DNA of 64,000 bases, from positions 1-64,000 of IMG/VR virus record IMGVR_UViG_3300027867_000003. The stretch is one strand, 5' to 3'. Within the stretch, counting starts at the first letter, position 1. Every line of letters starts with the position of its first letter. The notes beneath the pieces are model-generated. The model searched no databases, was not told where the DNA came from, and saw only the letters and a list, made by a program, of their open reading frames with translations. Source of the DNA: a virus. The translations under genes and the position numbers were made by a program. Below, piece after piece: positions 33,655-41,134 of this stretch.

Positions 33655-33825
33655 TGCATGGCTCGGGAAGCTCGATTGTCGAACCCCCGCGTCGTCCAGA
33701 AGATCGGGCTTTCTCGACTTGCGAACCCCTCGCATCGCCGGGGGCGAAGCTGCCTTATAACATAGGCAAAAACAAAAAATCGACGGGGGATTTTCTCCAA
33801 CATAGGGATCATTGCCTCTTAACAT

Positions 33826-33878
33826 ATCTCCCGACCTAATTTTTGGGGCGCCCCTGGGGTAGGTGATTGTCGGGAGAT
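33826..33878. repeat. nested palindrome
   Basis: Outer arms ATCTCCCGAC (33826-33835) and GTCGGGAGAT (33869-33878) are perfect complements; inside them ACCTA and TAGGT pair, and the centre holds the palindrome GGGGCGCCCC (33845-33854). Likely operator, or part of the origin. Confidence 0.65.
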
Positions 33879-33993
33879 CGGGCGCTACTTAACATTGGCC
33901 CCTGTTAATGGTAGATTATACTAGATAGTAACACTGGCCTCCGATATTAAAGGGCATGTGTTCGGGGGTATGACGGGTCCGGGGGGCGGATTG

Positions 33994-34002
33994 GGCATAC
34001 AA
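33994..34002 (-). promoter_or_regulatory. TTGTATGCC element facing the left arm
   Basis: Minus-strand GGTTGTATGCCCAAT, identical over 15 bases to the plus-strand copy at 34213-34227. The two copies point away from each other across the A/T tract, as divergent promoters would. Confidence 0.55.
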
Positions 34003-34074
34003 CCTCCGTTTGTCGAAATAGCTATTTTGTAGAAACAGTCTCTTCGACCTCAGAGTTCTTTCGACCTAAGTCCA

Positions 34075-34083
34075 TTGTATGCC
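34075..34083 (+). promoter_or_regulatory. TTGTATGCC element
   Basis: Plus-strand TTGTATGCC, eight bases after the second TTCGACCT repeat and just before the A/T tract. Points toward the right arm. Confidence 0.5.
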
Positions 34084-34089
34084 TCTTCT

Positions 34090-34140
34090 AAAAAAAGAAA
34101 AAAAAAATAAAAAAAAAATATAAAAAATATATACATACAA
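34090..34140. other. A/T tract, possible unwinding element
   Basis: About 51 bases that are almost entirely A and T on the plus strand, mostly A runs, ending in TATATACATACAA. Unique in the window. It fits a DNA unwinding element or a bent promoter upstream region. Confidence 0.5.
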
Positions 34141-34214
34141 AGGCACTTCGACCTTGGGGAAGCTTCGACCTAACTTCCTTACAAAGTCGGAACAAGGTTC
34201 CCGACTAACCAAGG

Positions 34215-34223
34215 TTGTATGCC
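34215..34223 (+). promoter_or_regulatory. TTGTATGCC element
   Basis: Plus-strand GGTTGTATGCCCAAT, the mirror partner of the copy at 33994-34002. About 250 bases before the first right-arm gene. Confidence 0.5.
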
Positions 34224-34328
34224 CAATAGGCCAGACCCCTTTGTAAATGGCCTGTAAACAGGGAATACCCGGTTTAACATCGGACGGGTTTAATCAAGTC
34301 CAGTATTCCCCCCTATCAACCACTCCCA

Positions 34329-34337
34329 TTGTATGCT
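34329..34337 (+). promoter_or_regulatory. TTGTATGCT element
   Basis: Plus-strand CATTGTATGCTCCC, 134 bases before the first right-arm gene at 34471 and followed by a pyrimidine-rich leader ending in a TATATAGGAGA ribosome-binding region. Confidence 0.45.
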
Positions 34338-34470
34338 CCCTAACCCCCTTCCACCTCGCCCACATGCCCTTTAACATTGCCCCCGATTATCACTACCCAG
34401 TATACTCCCCCATCAGGGCGAATTTTCCCGACCTTCACAACCCATCCCTATATATAGGAGAACTCCAGTC

Positions 34471-34977
34471 ATGCCCATCTCCCAGGACCGCATGATGAAT
34501 TTGATCCGCGCTGCCGACTTCCTCCTTAGCCGATTCAAACAGATGGATCATCAAGCCGATGTCCTGAGCGTCGAGGCCCGAGGAGCAATCACAGAGATCA
34601 GGTCCTTTGGCCTCAACCCCGATCATCCTTCCTGGGGTCCCATAGGACGACTTATCAGCGCCGCTGAAACCCTCAGCAACATTATAAATACCGAGGTTCC
34701 GATAAACCACATCATCACGATCGCCGAGGAAAGAGGTCACTTCAACTCCCGTGCCGCGGCAAACGTCCGCGCCCGGAAATACCAGCGTCGAAAGCGCGGC
34801 CTCGACCCCAACGCTGAGCCCCCACTACGGCAGCAGCGGATCGACTCTCGATCCCCTGAAGCCAACCCCGTGTCACCCGACACCTATATACCTCCCAATT
34901 CCAGCCAAATCGAAGAAAGACTCCGATCAACAGGGCTTTTCGACTCCGACGGAAACATCATCCCAGGGAAGATATAG
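34471..34977 (+). CDS. first right-arm gene, hypothetical
   Basis: 168 aa with an AGGAGA site ten bases upstream. The N-terminal two thirds are helical (LIRAADFLLSRFKQMDHQAD); the C-terminal third is basic (RARKYQRRKRG) then Pro/Ser-rich. As the first gene after the control region it is likely expressed immediately on infection. Function unknown. Confidence 0.6.
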   Translation: MPISQDRMMNLIRAADFLLSRFKQMDHQADVLSVEARGAITEIRSFGLNPDHPSWGPIGRLISAAETLSNIINTEVPINHIITIAEERGHFNSRAAANVRARKYQRRKRGLDPNAEPPLRQQRIDSRSPEANPVSPDTYIPPNSSQIEERLRSTGLFDSDGNIIPGKI

Positions 34978-34988
34978 GATAAACGAAA

Positions 34989-35624
34989 ATGATAAACATT
35001 CAAGACATAGAAATTGTTATCCCCGATGTTTATACATTTATAGAAAATAATAACATATGTGCCTACTGCGGGGAAAAGCAATATTGTCACGATCATTTTC
35101 TACCAATTTCTGTGCAGAAGGTATTAAAACCTATATTATATACCAAGAATGCTGAATTTTTAATACCATCTTGCTACGAATGTAACAGCCTAGTTGCCTG
35201 CATACCGTTTGCCACGGTAAGCCACAAAATCGCTCATGTATCTAAGATTTACGAGAACCGTTCAGTATCGAATAGTCAATTTTGGACCGACGAGCAGAAG
35301 AGCAGTTTTGCATACAGGGCTTTGTGGTCTATAGCTAGCAATCCAAATATAAAAGAGCTTATAAAAATAAGATTGGATTTGCCTAAGTTGGGAACTCCTG
35401 AATGCAACTATCTAATTGAACAGGTTTTAGGAACTCCAATGCCCATAATAGTTAAAAAGTCCATCATACGCGGCTTGACCCAGTTTTCCACAACCATTAG
35501 TTGTGCGTTCAAGGTACGATTCAATTCAAATCCAAAACGCAAGGTATATCAACAGCTTACTGATCCTAAATTCCCCTTGTATGCCTCCCCCCCACTATGC
35601 TACCATGCTCCCGAGGCAATCTAG
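34989..35624 (+). CDS. HNH-type endonuclease, probably mobile
   Basis: 211 aa, strongly AT-rich compared with both neighbours. The core is CAYCGEKQYCHDHFLP with a second CYECN pair, the zinc-bound HNH layout seen in phage homing endonucleases. The last codons run through a TTGTATGCC element and a C-run, so the 3' end appears to be set by the insertion point. Free-standing homing endonuclease is the best reading. Confidence 0.68.
   Translation: MINIQDIEIVIPDVYTFIENNNICAYCGEKQYCHDHFLPISVQKVLKPILYTKNAEFLIPSCYECNSLVACIPFATVSHKIAHVSKIYENRSVSNSQFWTDEQKSSFAYRALWSIASNPNIKELIKIRLDLPKLGTPECNYLIEQVLGTPMPIIVKKSIIRGLTQFSTTISCAFKVRFNSNPKRKVYQQLTDPKFPLYASPPLCYHAPEAI
35577..35585 (+). promoter_or_regulatory. 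TTGTATGCC element
   Basis: Lies inside the last codons of the HNH gene and about 110 bases before the gene at 35693. Because it sits in AT-rich mobile DNA next to GC-rich phage DNA, it probably belongs to the original phage promoter region. Confidence 0.45.
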
Positions 35625-35648
35625 CCTCGACCAACCGGAGACGCTGAA

Positions 35649-35693
35649 ATGCCCGCTCCTCATAAGATCACACTGCTACAGGAGACCCATTGA
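35649..35693 (+). CDS. possible 14-aa leader peptide
   Basis: ATG at 35649 opens MPAPHKITLLQETH, whose TGA overlaps the next ATG (TGATG). The AGGAG for the main gene lies inside it. It could couple or tune translation of the next gene, or be chance. Confidence 0.3.
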   Translation: MPAPHKITLLQETH

Positions 35694-36217
35694 TGACCCC
35701 CGGCCTCCCGACCGTAGTCCTTTGCCTCCGCCCCGACGGGACAATCCAAGCCGAGGCGCCCGGAGCCAACGGAACCAGGGTCAAGTTGGACGACTCCCTG
35801 CTGCGGAATCTTCCCCCCCAGTATCAAGACTCCCTAGTTGAACAGCAGAACCGTCTGCGGCGCAAAGCCCAAGACGAAGCCCTTGAACGTAATCGCTGGG
35901 TCTTCAACTATGTCGCCGAGACTCACAACCACGGCTCCGAGTCGGGCGAAGCCTTTGCCCGTCGAACCGTCGGCCGCACTGTCCGAACCCCTCAGGGCAT
36001 TCGAAATGTCCTCGCCCGCTCTGGCTTTTCGAAGGCCGAGATCGACCTTATGGAATCTCGGGGCGAGCTGACGGGGAGCGCCTTTTTCTCGTCGATCGAA
36101 ACCGAGGACCGCATTGCCCGCATGAGGGAGACGGGAGAATCGACAGCCAAGGTCAAGCGGGCCAAATCCGGCCCCGTCGACCTGTCTCAGGCCGTCGACA
36201 TCACAGACTTGTTCTAG
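35693..36217 (+). CDS. hypothetical protein with C-terminal AVDITDLF
   Basis: 174 aa from ATG 35693 with AGGAG eight bases upstream. The middle contains a helical FSKAEIDLMESRGELTG region and the end is a basic linker (KVKRAKSG) followed by LSQAVDITDLF, a tag variant. A broken copy of the tag DNA lies downstream at 36524-36571. Function unknown. Confidence 0.65.
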   Translation: MTPGLPTVVLCLRPDGTIQAEAPGANGTRVKLDDSLLRNLPPQYQDSLVEQQNRLRRKAQDEALERNRWVFNYVAETHNHGSESGEAFARRTVGRTVRTPQGIRNVLARSGFSKAEIDLMESRGELTGSAFFSSIETEDRIARMRETGESTAKVKRAKSGPVDLSQAVDITDLF

Positions 36218-36228
36218 GGAGAAGGACA
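36152..36228 (+). repeat. tag-coding repeat, intact copy
   Basis: GTCAAGCGGGCC followed by the codons for VDITDLF, the stop and AGAAGGACA. The outer parts recur at 36524-36571 with the middle deleted. Confidence 0.6.
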
Positions 36229-36512
36229 TGGTAAAAGTAACCTGTTTAGGTCTAGGCTCAGAGTCGCCCCCAACGACTAAGGAAATACCCTCTCAAGATC
36301 AATACGGCCCTCACATGTCTACTCAGGGCGTCCAAGTTCTTATACCACTTAGTGCCTATGAACGACTCGTAAACTGGGCAAGTGTCAGACGAACATTGAA
36401 TGGCGTTCTGTCATCTAATGAAGATAGCCTAGACGAACTGCACGACATCAGTTCTGCACTGGCAGAATGCCACGAAGCAATTCGTCAGCATTGGAAGGGG
36501 ATTTCCCAGTGA
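36228..36512 (+). CDS. hypothetical protein, 94 aa
   Basis: ATG 36228 with GGGAGAAGGA upstream. The second half, LIPLSAYERLVNWASVRRTL then a helix, resembles small phage proteins of unknown function. It lies between the two copies of the tag repeat. Confidence 0.55.
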   Translation: MVKVTCLGLGSESPPTTKEIPSQDQYGPHMSTQGVQVLIPLSAYERLVNWASVRRTLNGVLSSNEDSLDELHDISSALAECHEAIRQHWKGISQ

Positions 36513-36523
36513 CCGAAATCGGC

Positions 36524-36571
36524 GTGAAGCGGGCCCATCGACATCACAGACCTTGTTCTAGCAGAAGGACA
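36524..36571 (+). repeat. decayed copy of the tag-coding repeat
   Basis: GTGAAGCGGGCC joined directly to ATCGACATCACAGACC and TTGTTCTAGCAGAAGGACA. Compared with 36152-36228 the linker is missing and one C is inserted, so the tag codons are out of frame and untranslated. It shows that tag plus stop plus ribosome-binding region can duplicate as a unit. Confidence 0.55.
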
Positions 36572-36580
36572 GACCCTCAA

Positions 36581-36784
36581 ATGTCAGAACTATTCTCCGT
36601 TGGAAACTGCCGCGTGGTTAGGATAAGCCCCTATAGGTGGCAAGTCATCGACGACATAGATCGTATCCTCCTGAGCACAGCATACCGAGGGATCGCAGAT
36701 CGCTTCAAAGAAACTTATAACCATCGCGGCAGCGAGTTCAACCTAACGACCGGCAAAGAGCAAGAGAAGGATCAAAGCCGATGA
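36581..36784 (+). CDS. hypothetical protein, 67 aa
   Basis: Start ATG 36581 (MSELFSVGNCRVVRISPYRW) follows the decayed repeat. A beta-hairpin then a helix with YNHRGSEFN. Overlaps the next ATG (ATGA). No family recognised. Confidence 0.55.
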   Translation: MSELFSVGNCRVVRISPYRWQVIDDIDRILLSTAYRGIADRFKETYNHRGSEFNLTTGKEQEKDQSR

Positions 36785-37248
36785 CCAATCATGTCGCCTT
36801 AGACGAATACCACAGACGATCTCAGGTTCTCCACGACTTCACCGTCGACGAATATGGGGTCATCCAAGATCCCGGAAAATTCGAAGGTCAGATGCTCTAC
36901 GTCCCAGTCTTCTGGTCCTATGTCCTCGATGGCTGTGGCGAAGATGATCCCGACGACGAAACGGCCGCTTGGTTCGACATCGAAGAATCTGATCTCGCCG
37001 AGTTTCCCGAACTCACGGGTGTCTCAAAGGTCCGTCTCTATGAATCCGACACCGGATTTGTCATCTGTGAGTGCTTCACGCAGGACGAACTCGCGGATCT
37101 GGAAGCGAGCCCAAAATCGTCCATTCGTTGTCCCGACTGCGAAATGCTCTCGATCAACGGCGTTCCGTGCCACGAAACCGGATGTCCCAATTCCCGAAAG
37201 CAGTGGAACCCCGAGACCGAGGAATGGACCTCGGAGGACAACCTCTAA
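36781..37248 (+). CDS. zinc-binding protein with INGVPCHETGCPN motif
   Basis: 155 aa. The N-terminal 100 residues are acidic; the C-terminus has CPDCEMLSINGVPCHETGCP, a C..C...C.E.GC motif shared by many small phage and bacterial proteins and likely zinc-binding. The long acidic part is extra. Start overlaps the stop of the upstream gene; its TAA overlaps the next ATG. Confidence 0.65.
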   Translation: MTNHVALDEYHRRSQVLHDFTVDEYGVIQDPGKFEGQMLYVPVFWSYVLDGCGEDDPDDETAAWFDIEESDLAEFPELTGVSKVRLYESDTGFVICECFTQDELADLEASPKSSIRCPDCEMLSINGVPCHETGCPNSRKQWNPETEEWTSEDNL

Positions 37249-37493
37249 TGTCCATCTTCACCCGACGCCACTACATCTGGCTCGCCGAAGTCGGTCGACA
37301 GATGATCGCCGCCGACCTCGATCGAAGCTCTAAGATCGACAAATGTATCCAAGTCCTCGCAACGGCTCTCGAAGCCGAATCTCCCGCCTTCAACCACGAC
37401 AGATTCATGAAGGCCATTTACGACCCCTCGGTCGACCTTTCAACCTCTAACGAAATGGAAACGAGCGATGTCCGTTCCACAAAGAGCCGCTGA
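37248..37493 (+). CDS. small conserved phage protein, first copy
   Basis: 81 aa. FTRRHYIWLAEVGRQ at the start and SPAFNHDRFMKAI at the end match a family of short phage proteins (F...HY..IA...........NP.F...RF..A). A paralogue is at 40844-41104. The stop of the gene overlaps the CobS-like gene by 26 bases. Confidence 0.65.
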   Translation: MSIFTRRHYIWLAEVGRQMIAADLDRSSKIDKCIQVLATALEAESPAFNHDRFMKAIYDPSVDLSTSNEMETSDVRSTKSR

Positions 37494-39168
37494 ACTATAC
37501 GCCGAGATCGAACGTCTGATCGGCCCCCCAAGGCCCTACGATCGAGAAAGTCAGAAGAATCCCCGATCCGACACCGAAGTCCGTCTCCTTCGTCAGTGGC
37601 TAATCGCCAAGGGCGTCCCTGAGGCCGCAGCCTATCGCGCCTCGACCTACGTCCTCAACGGTGCTTGGAACGGTCAGGATAGATACATCCGTCCAATGAT
37701 CGAAGAGGCGACTACGAAGACCGCATCTCGTCGTCGGACCTCAGCTGCTATTGACATCGGCGACGCCTTCGCGCCATCGGAGATCGACCAACATCTCGGT
37801 GTTCCAAAATCAAGGCCAGTCGCCCCAGACAGCCGCGAGACCAAGTCCTCCATCTTCGACGACTCCGCCGCCGACGACCTCGAACGTGAGATAACTCAGC
37901 GTCTGTCGGCCCGATTCGAAGCCCAGCGTCAGGACGACCTAAGGAGGATCAAAAGCCTCTCCGAGGCCCTGAGTTGCCGAGAGTCGGAAGTCGAACTGGC
38001 TGAAACCGAGGCTCGTCGTCAGGCTGAAGCCGCCATCGCCGACAATCAAAAGAAGATCGCCGCTGCAACCGAGGCACTCAGGGCAACAGCTCTATTGCTC
38101 GAAGCTGACGAAACAATCGCTCCCTCGACCCGAGAAGAGGCCGCTGGAGCACTGCGCCAGTCGGCCAATCTTCTCGAAGGCCGCGAAACGGCGATCGAAG
38201 GTCCGAAGTCCGAGGCTCCTGCAATCAGCACCGAGCCCCAGATCCCAGATACCCGGACAATCGCAGCCCGCGACCTATTTGGCAATGCTATCGGCGACGG
38301 CCTCCTAGTTCCCCGCTTCGCCGAAAGGACGGAATTCGTCCCCGCGATCGACCCCGATTACGTCTTCGACCCCGAGACGACCTTTTCCATCCTTCTCGGT
38401 TTCACCGCGAATCGACGGGTCTTAATCAGCGGCAAACACGGCACCGGCAAGACCAGTCACGTCGAACAGGTTGCCGCGAGACTGAATTGGCCCTTTGTGA
38501 GACTGAACCTAGATGGTCATATCAGCCGAACCGACCTAATTGGCCGCGACGCAATCGTCATCGAATCAGGATTGCAGAAAACCGCCTTCAAAGAGGGCAT
38601 TCTCCCTTGGTCGATGCAACAGCCAATGGCCCTCTGCCTCGACGAATACGACGCCGGACGACCCGATGTCCTATTCGTCGTCCAACGGCTTTTGGAAGCT
38701 GATGGTCGATTGACCATTGCCGAGCAAAATCGCGTCATCGAGCCGCATGAGGCATTCAGACTATTTGCAACCGCGAACACCGTCGGCTTGGGAGATTCCT
38801 CCGGTCTTTATCACGGAACCAATCCCCTCAATGCTGCCCAGATGGACCGTTGGTCAATCGTCGTCAAGCTCGACTATCTGCCCGCCGAGCACGAATGCCG
38901 GATAATCAAATCCAAATGCCCCACGCTTCGCGACGACACGATCGCCTCAATGGTAAATGTTGCCTCAGCAGTCCGAAAGCTCTTCGCCGCCGGAAAGATC
39001 TCGACCGTCATGAGCCCCCGCACCGTCATTATCTGGGCCGAAAACGCCGGTCTGATGCACAACGATCTTCGGCGGGCTTTCACCATGACCTTTCTGAACA
39101 AATGTGACGAAACCGAACAGCCCGACATCCTGAGCTGTTTCGACACCGCCTTCGGCCGGAGGCCGTGA
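37468..39168 (+). CDS. cobS: CobS-like AAA+ ATPase
   Basis: 566 aa, longer than bacterial CobS (about 330). The C-terminal 280 residues hold the MoxR/CobS AAA+ core: Walker A GKHGTGKT (residues 322-329), Walker B MALCLDEYDAG, then ANTVGLGDSSGLYHGT and NAAQMDRWSIVV, typical of CobS. Residues 1-90 are a small separate domain ending in basic RRR; at 93-101 sits AAIDIGDAF, an internal copy of the tag. Residues 140-250 are coiled coil. It should work with the VWA protein encoded next. No CobN is present, so B12 synthesis is unlikely. Confidence 0.8.
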   Translation: MSVPQRAAELYAEIERLIGPPRPYDRESQKNPRSDTEVRLLRQWLIAKGVPEAAAYRASTYVLNGAWNGQDRYIRPMIEEATTKTASRRRTSAAIDIGDAFAPSEIDQHLGVPKSRPVAPDSRETKSSIFDDSAADDLEREITQRLSARFEAQRQDDLRRIKSLSEALSCRESEVELAETEARRQAEAAIADNQKKIAAATEALRATALLLEADETIAPSTREEAAGALRQSANLLEGRETAIEGPKSEAPAISTEPQIPDTRTIAARDLFGNAIGDGLLVPRFAERTEFVPAIDPDYVFDPETTFSILLGFTANRRVLISGKHGTGKTSHVEQVAARLNWPFVRLNLDGHISRTDLIGRDAIVIESGLQKTAFKEGILPWSMQQPMALCLDEYDAGRPDVLFVVQRLLEADGRLTIAEQNRVIEPHEAFRLFATANTVGLGDSSGLYHGTNPLNAAQMDRWSIVVKLDYLPAEHECRIIKSKCPTLRDDTIASMVNVASAVRKLFAAGKISTVMSPRTVIIWAENAGLMHNDLRRAFTMTFLNKCDETEQPDILSCFDTAFGRRP

Positions 39169-40505
39169 TGTCCAATCCTGCATCGCTCGCCCTCCGAAAA
39201 CTAGCCGCGGTCCTCGACGACCTAAGCCCAGAGAACCAAGAGCCCGAGAACCAAGACCCCTGTGGGGATGAGAATAACGAAGATCAAAAAAAGGACTCCG
39301 AGGACGAAGGTGGCGCGAGTGATTCATCTGACTCGGATGGCGAAGACAGTGACGATGAAGATGACGGGGAGGATGATCCTGAGACTGATCCTGAGGCTTC
39401 AGACAACCCAACTGAAAGTTCGGCTAAAAGCCCCCCAACGGAAAAAAGCCCCCAACCATCAGCACCGACATCGAAACCTCTACCTCCTGCGCTCGACCAA
39501 CTCGTCGCCGCCATCATTCAGCGACCCGATGACCCCTCAGATTGTCCTCCTGATGGCCCGCTTCTCCTGATCGAACCCGAGAACGAGGAATATAAGATCC
39601 GTGACAAATCAAAGGACCGCACCATCCGGGCCGAAGATGGCTTCAGAGAATTCCACATCGACAAACAGAAGCATCGTCAAATGCTCGACGACCTCCTGCC
39701 CGATTCTCATAGCCTCGTCTCTCGTCTCTCGGCTCGCCTCCAACGGTCGATCCAGGCCCTCCAGACCCGGAGTTGGCAGTTCGACCTCGATGACGGCCAT
39801 CTCGACCCAAGTAGATTGGCTCGCATAGTCGCCAGTCCCCTAAGTCCTGTAGCCTATAAACAGGAAAAAGAGGCTCTGTTCAAAGAAACCACCGTCACTC
39901 TGTTAATCGACAACTCGGGCTCGATGGACCATGGTGGCAAAATCAATCTGGCCGCTACGACGGCCGACATCCTAACTCGCTGTCTCGAACGCTGCGGCGT
40001 CTCTGTCGAAGTCCTCGGCTTCACCGCCTCCGACAGCGGCAGACGACGCCATGTCCGTGGTCATCGTTGCAGCAGCCTCTTTCACATCATCTATAAATCC
40101 GCCACCATTCCATATCGTCGAACCAAAGACAACTTCGGCTTCATCATTGCCTCAAAGCCTGTCGTTCAAAATGTCGACGGGGAGGCCCTCGTCTGGGCCT
40201 ACAACCGCCTTATTCTCCGACCTCAGGAACGCAAAATCCTCATCGTTTTGTCGGACGGCGAGCCAGCCGACGGCTGCTCAGATTCCCGGCTTCTCGACTC
40301 CCATCTCCGTCAGATGATCCGCGAGATCGAAAGTCGAAATCTCGTCGAACTCCTCGCCATCGGCCTCGGCCATAATGTGACCCAATACTATCGCCACGCC
40401 ATTATGATCCACGATTTCGCAACCCTTCCTACGGTCCTTCTTAACGAACTCCATCCCATGTTAACGAAGGTCCGAGACAAAAACCCGAAACGCCGTGCGG
40501 CCTAA
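39168..40505 (+). CDS. cobT: CobT-like VWA-domain protein
   Basis: 445 aa. ATG 39168 overlaps the CobS stop (TGATG). Residues 25-85 are extremely acidic, as in CobT. The C-terminal VWA domain has the MIDAS LLIDNSGSM (Asp248), ILTRCLERCGVSVEVLGFT, GEALVWAYNRL, and VLSDGEPADG and VELLAIGLGHNVTQYY, all close to CobT. Together with the ATPase it probably forms a MoxR-VWA type remodelling machine acting on an unknown target. Confidence 0.82.
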   Translation: MSNPASLALRKLAAVLDDLSPENQEPENQDPCGDENNEDQKKDSEDEGGASDSSDSDGEDSDDEDDGEDDPETDPEASDNPTESSAKSPPTEKSPQPSAPTSKPLPPALDQLVAAIIQRPDDPSDCPPDGPLLLIEPENEEYKIRDKSKDRTIRAEDGFREFHIDKQKHRQMLDDLLPDSHSLVSRLSARLQRSIQALQTRSWQFDLDDGHLDPSRLARIVASPLSPVAYKQEKEALFKETTVTLLIDNSGSMDHGGKINLAATTADILTRCLERCGVSVEVLGFTASDSGRRRHVRGHRCSSLFHIIYKSATIPYRRTKDNFGFIIASKPVVQNVDGEALVWAYNRLILRPQERKILIVLSDGEPADGCSDSRLLDSHLRQMIREIESRNLVELLAIGLGHNVTQYYRHAIMIHDFATLPTVLLNELHPMLTKVRDKNPKRRAA

Positions 40506-40535
40506 GAAACCTGTCTCAAGAAAGGAACTCACCAA

Positions 40536-40838
40536 ATGACCAATCCTACCGACGCCGTTCTCTCCCTCGTCGACGCAATGGAACGGGCGAAACAGAACAA
40601 GGCTACCGATGACGAAAAGCAATCTATCGACCATCAGGTAACCCTCTGTCAAAAGATCGACGAACTCTGCTACGAAATGGCCCAGAGGAAGATTCTCAGT
40701 GGTGAGGAAATCCTAAACTGTTTGGCCATCACTTTGGGAATGTGTATCAAGACCAACCGAAACGGTGGCCCCACAACCGGCCTCCTGATCGCGGTTCCCC
40801 TCTGCCAAAAGATCCTCAACATCTCGACGGAGGACTAA
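40536..40838 (+). CDS. hypothetical helical protein, 100 aa
   Basis: Helical throughout, with four cysteines. AAAGGA lies about 12 bases before the ATG. Starts the series of small genes after CobS/CobT. No family recognised. Confidence 0.55.
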   Translation: MTNPTDAVLSLVDAMERAKQNKATDDEKQSIDHQVTLCQKIDELCYEMAQRKILSGEEILNCLAITLGMCIKTNRNGGPTTGLLIAVPLCQKILNISTED

Positions 40839-40843
40839 AACCC

Positions 40844-41104
40844 GTGGCCATCTTTTCCAAACGTCACTATGAAGCAATCGCCCAAGCAATTCGAAAGGAG
40901 ATCGAACTGCAACAACAGGAATGCGACAAACTCAGGATCAACGATCCCGATGTCGAAGACAAAGCCTCTCAGGACCGCGACGCCTGTTATTGCGCTGGGG
41001 CCTTGGACATGAGCGCCAATATCCGTCAGGCCCTGGCGGAACTCTTCAAATCCGACAACCCTGCCTTCAATGCTGACCGTTTCCTAAAAGCGAGCAGCAA
41101 CTAA
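40844..41104 (+). CDS. small conserved phage protein, second copy
   Basis: 86 aa from GTG 40844 (MAIFSKRHYEAIAQAIRKEI), ending DNPAFNADRFLKA. Same family as 37248-37493. GGAGG lies 14 bases before the GTG and no ATG is available at this position. Function unknown, but two copies in one arm suggest different partners or timing. Confidence 0.62.
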   Translation: MAIFSKRHYEAIAQAIRKEIELQQQECDKLRINDPDVEDKASQDRDACYCAGALDMSANIRQALAELFKSDNPAFNADRFLKASSN

Positions 41105-41134
41105 TCCCCGTTTCTCATCTTGGGAGTCAGAGCA

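Larger units (their letters stand above)
34043..34171 (+). repeat. four TTCGACCT repeats
   Basis: Copies at 34043, 34060, 34147 and 34164. They form two pairs, each pair with a 17-base period, flanking the A/T tract. Paired, phased repeats around an AT-rich tract look like iterons for an initiator or like operator half-sites. Confidence 0.6.
33430..34470. promoter_or_regulatory. divergent control region, possible origin
   Basis: No convincing gene in about 1 kb between the two arms. It contains inverted repeats (33458-33479, 33621-33654, 33826-33878), four TTCGACCT repeats, an A/T tract of about 50 bases and four TTGTATGC elements pointing outward. This mix fits divergent promoters and a replication origin. 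Which part does which cannot be read from sequence. Confidence 0.6.

Noticed and set aside
34090-34140. The A/T run as a terminator U-tract
   Set aside because: No GC-rich hairpin precedes it in either direction, and it sits between diverging arms rather than at the end of a transc​ription unit.
39240-39460. Repetitive acidic coding sequence as a DNA repeat array
   Set aside because: It is the normal Asp/Glu-rich region of a CobT-like protein; the units are irregular and no CRISPR-like or tandem DNA repeat is present.
37468-40505. A cobalamin (B12) biosynthesis operon
   Set aside because: Only the CobS- and CobT-like proteins are present; CobN and every other pathway enzyme are missing, and AAA+/VWA pairs have other uses.
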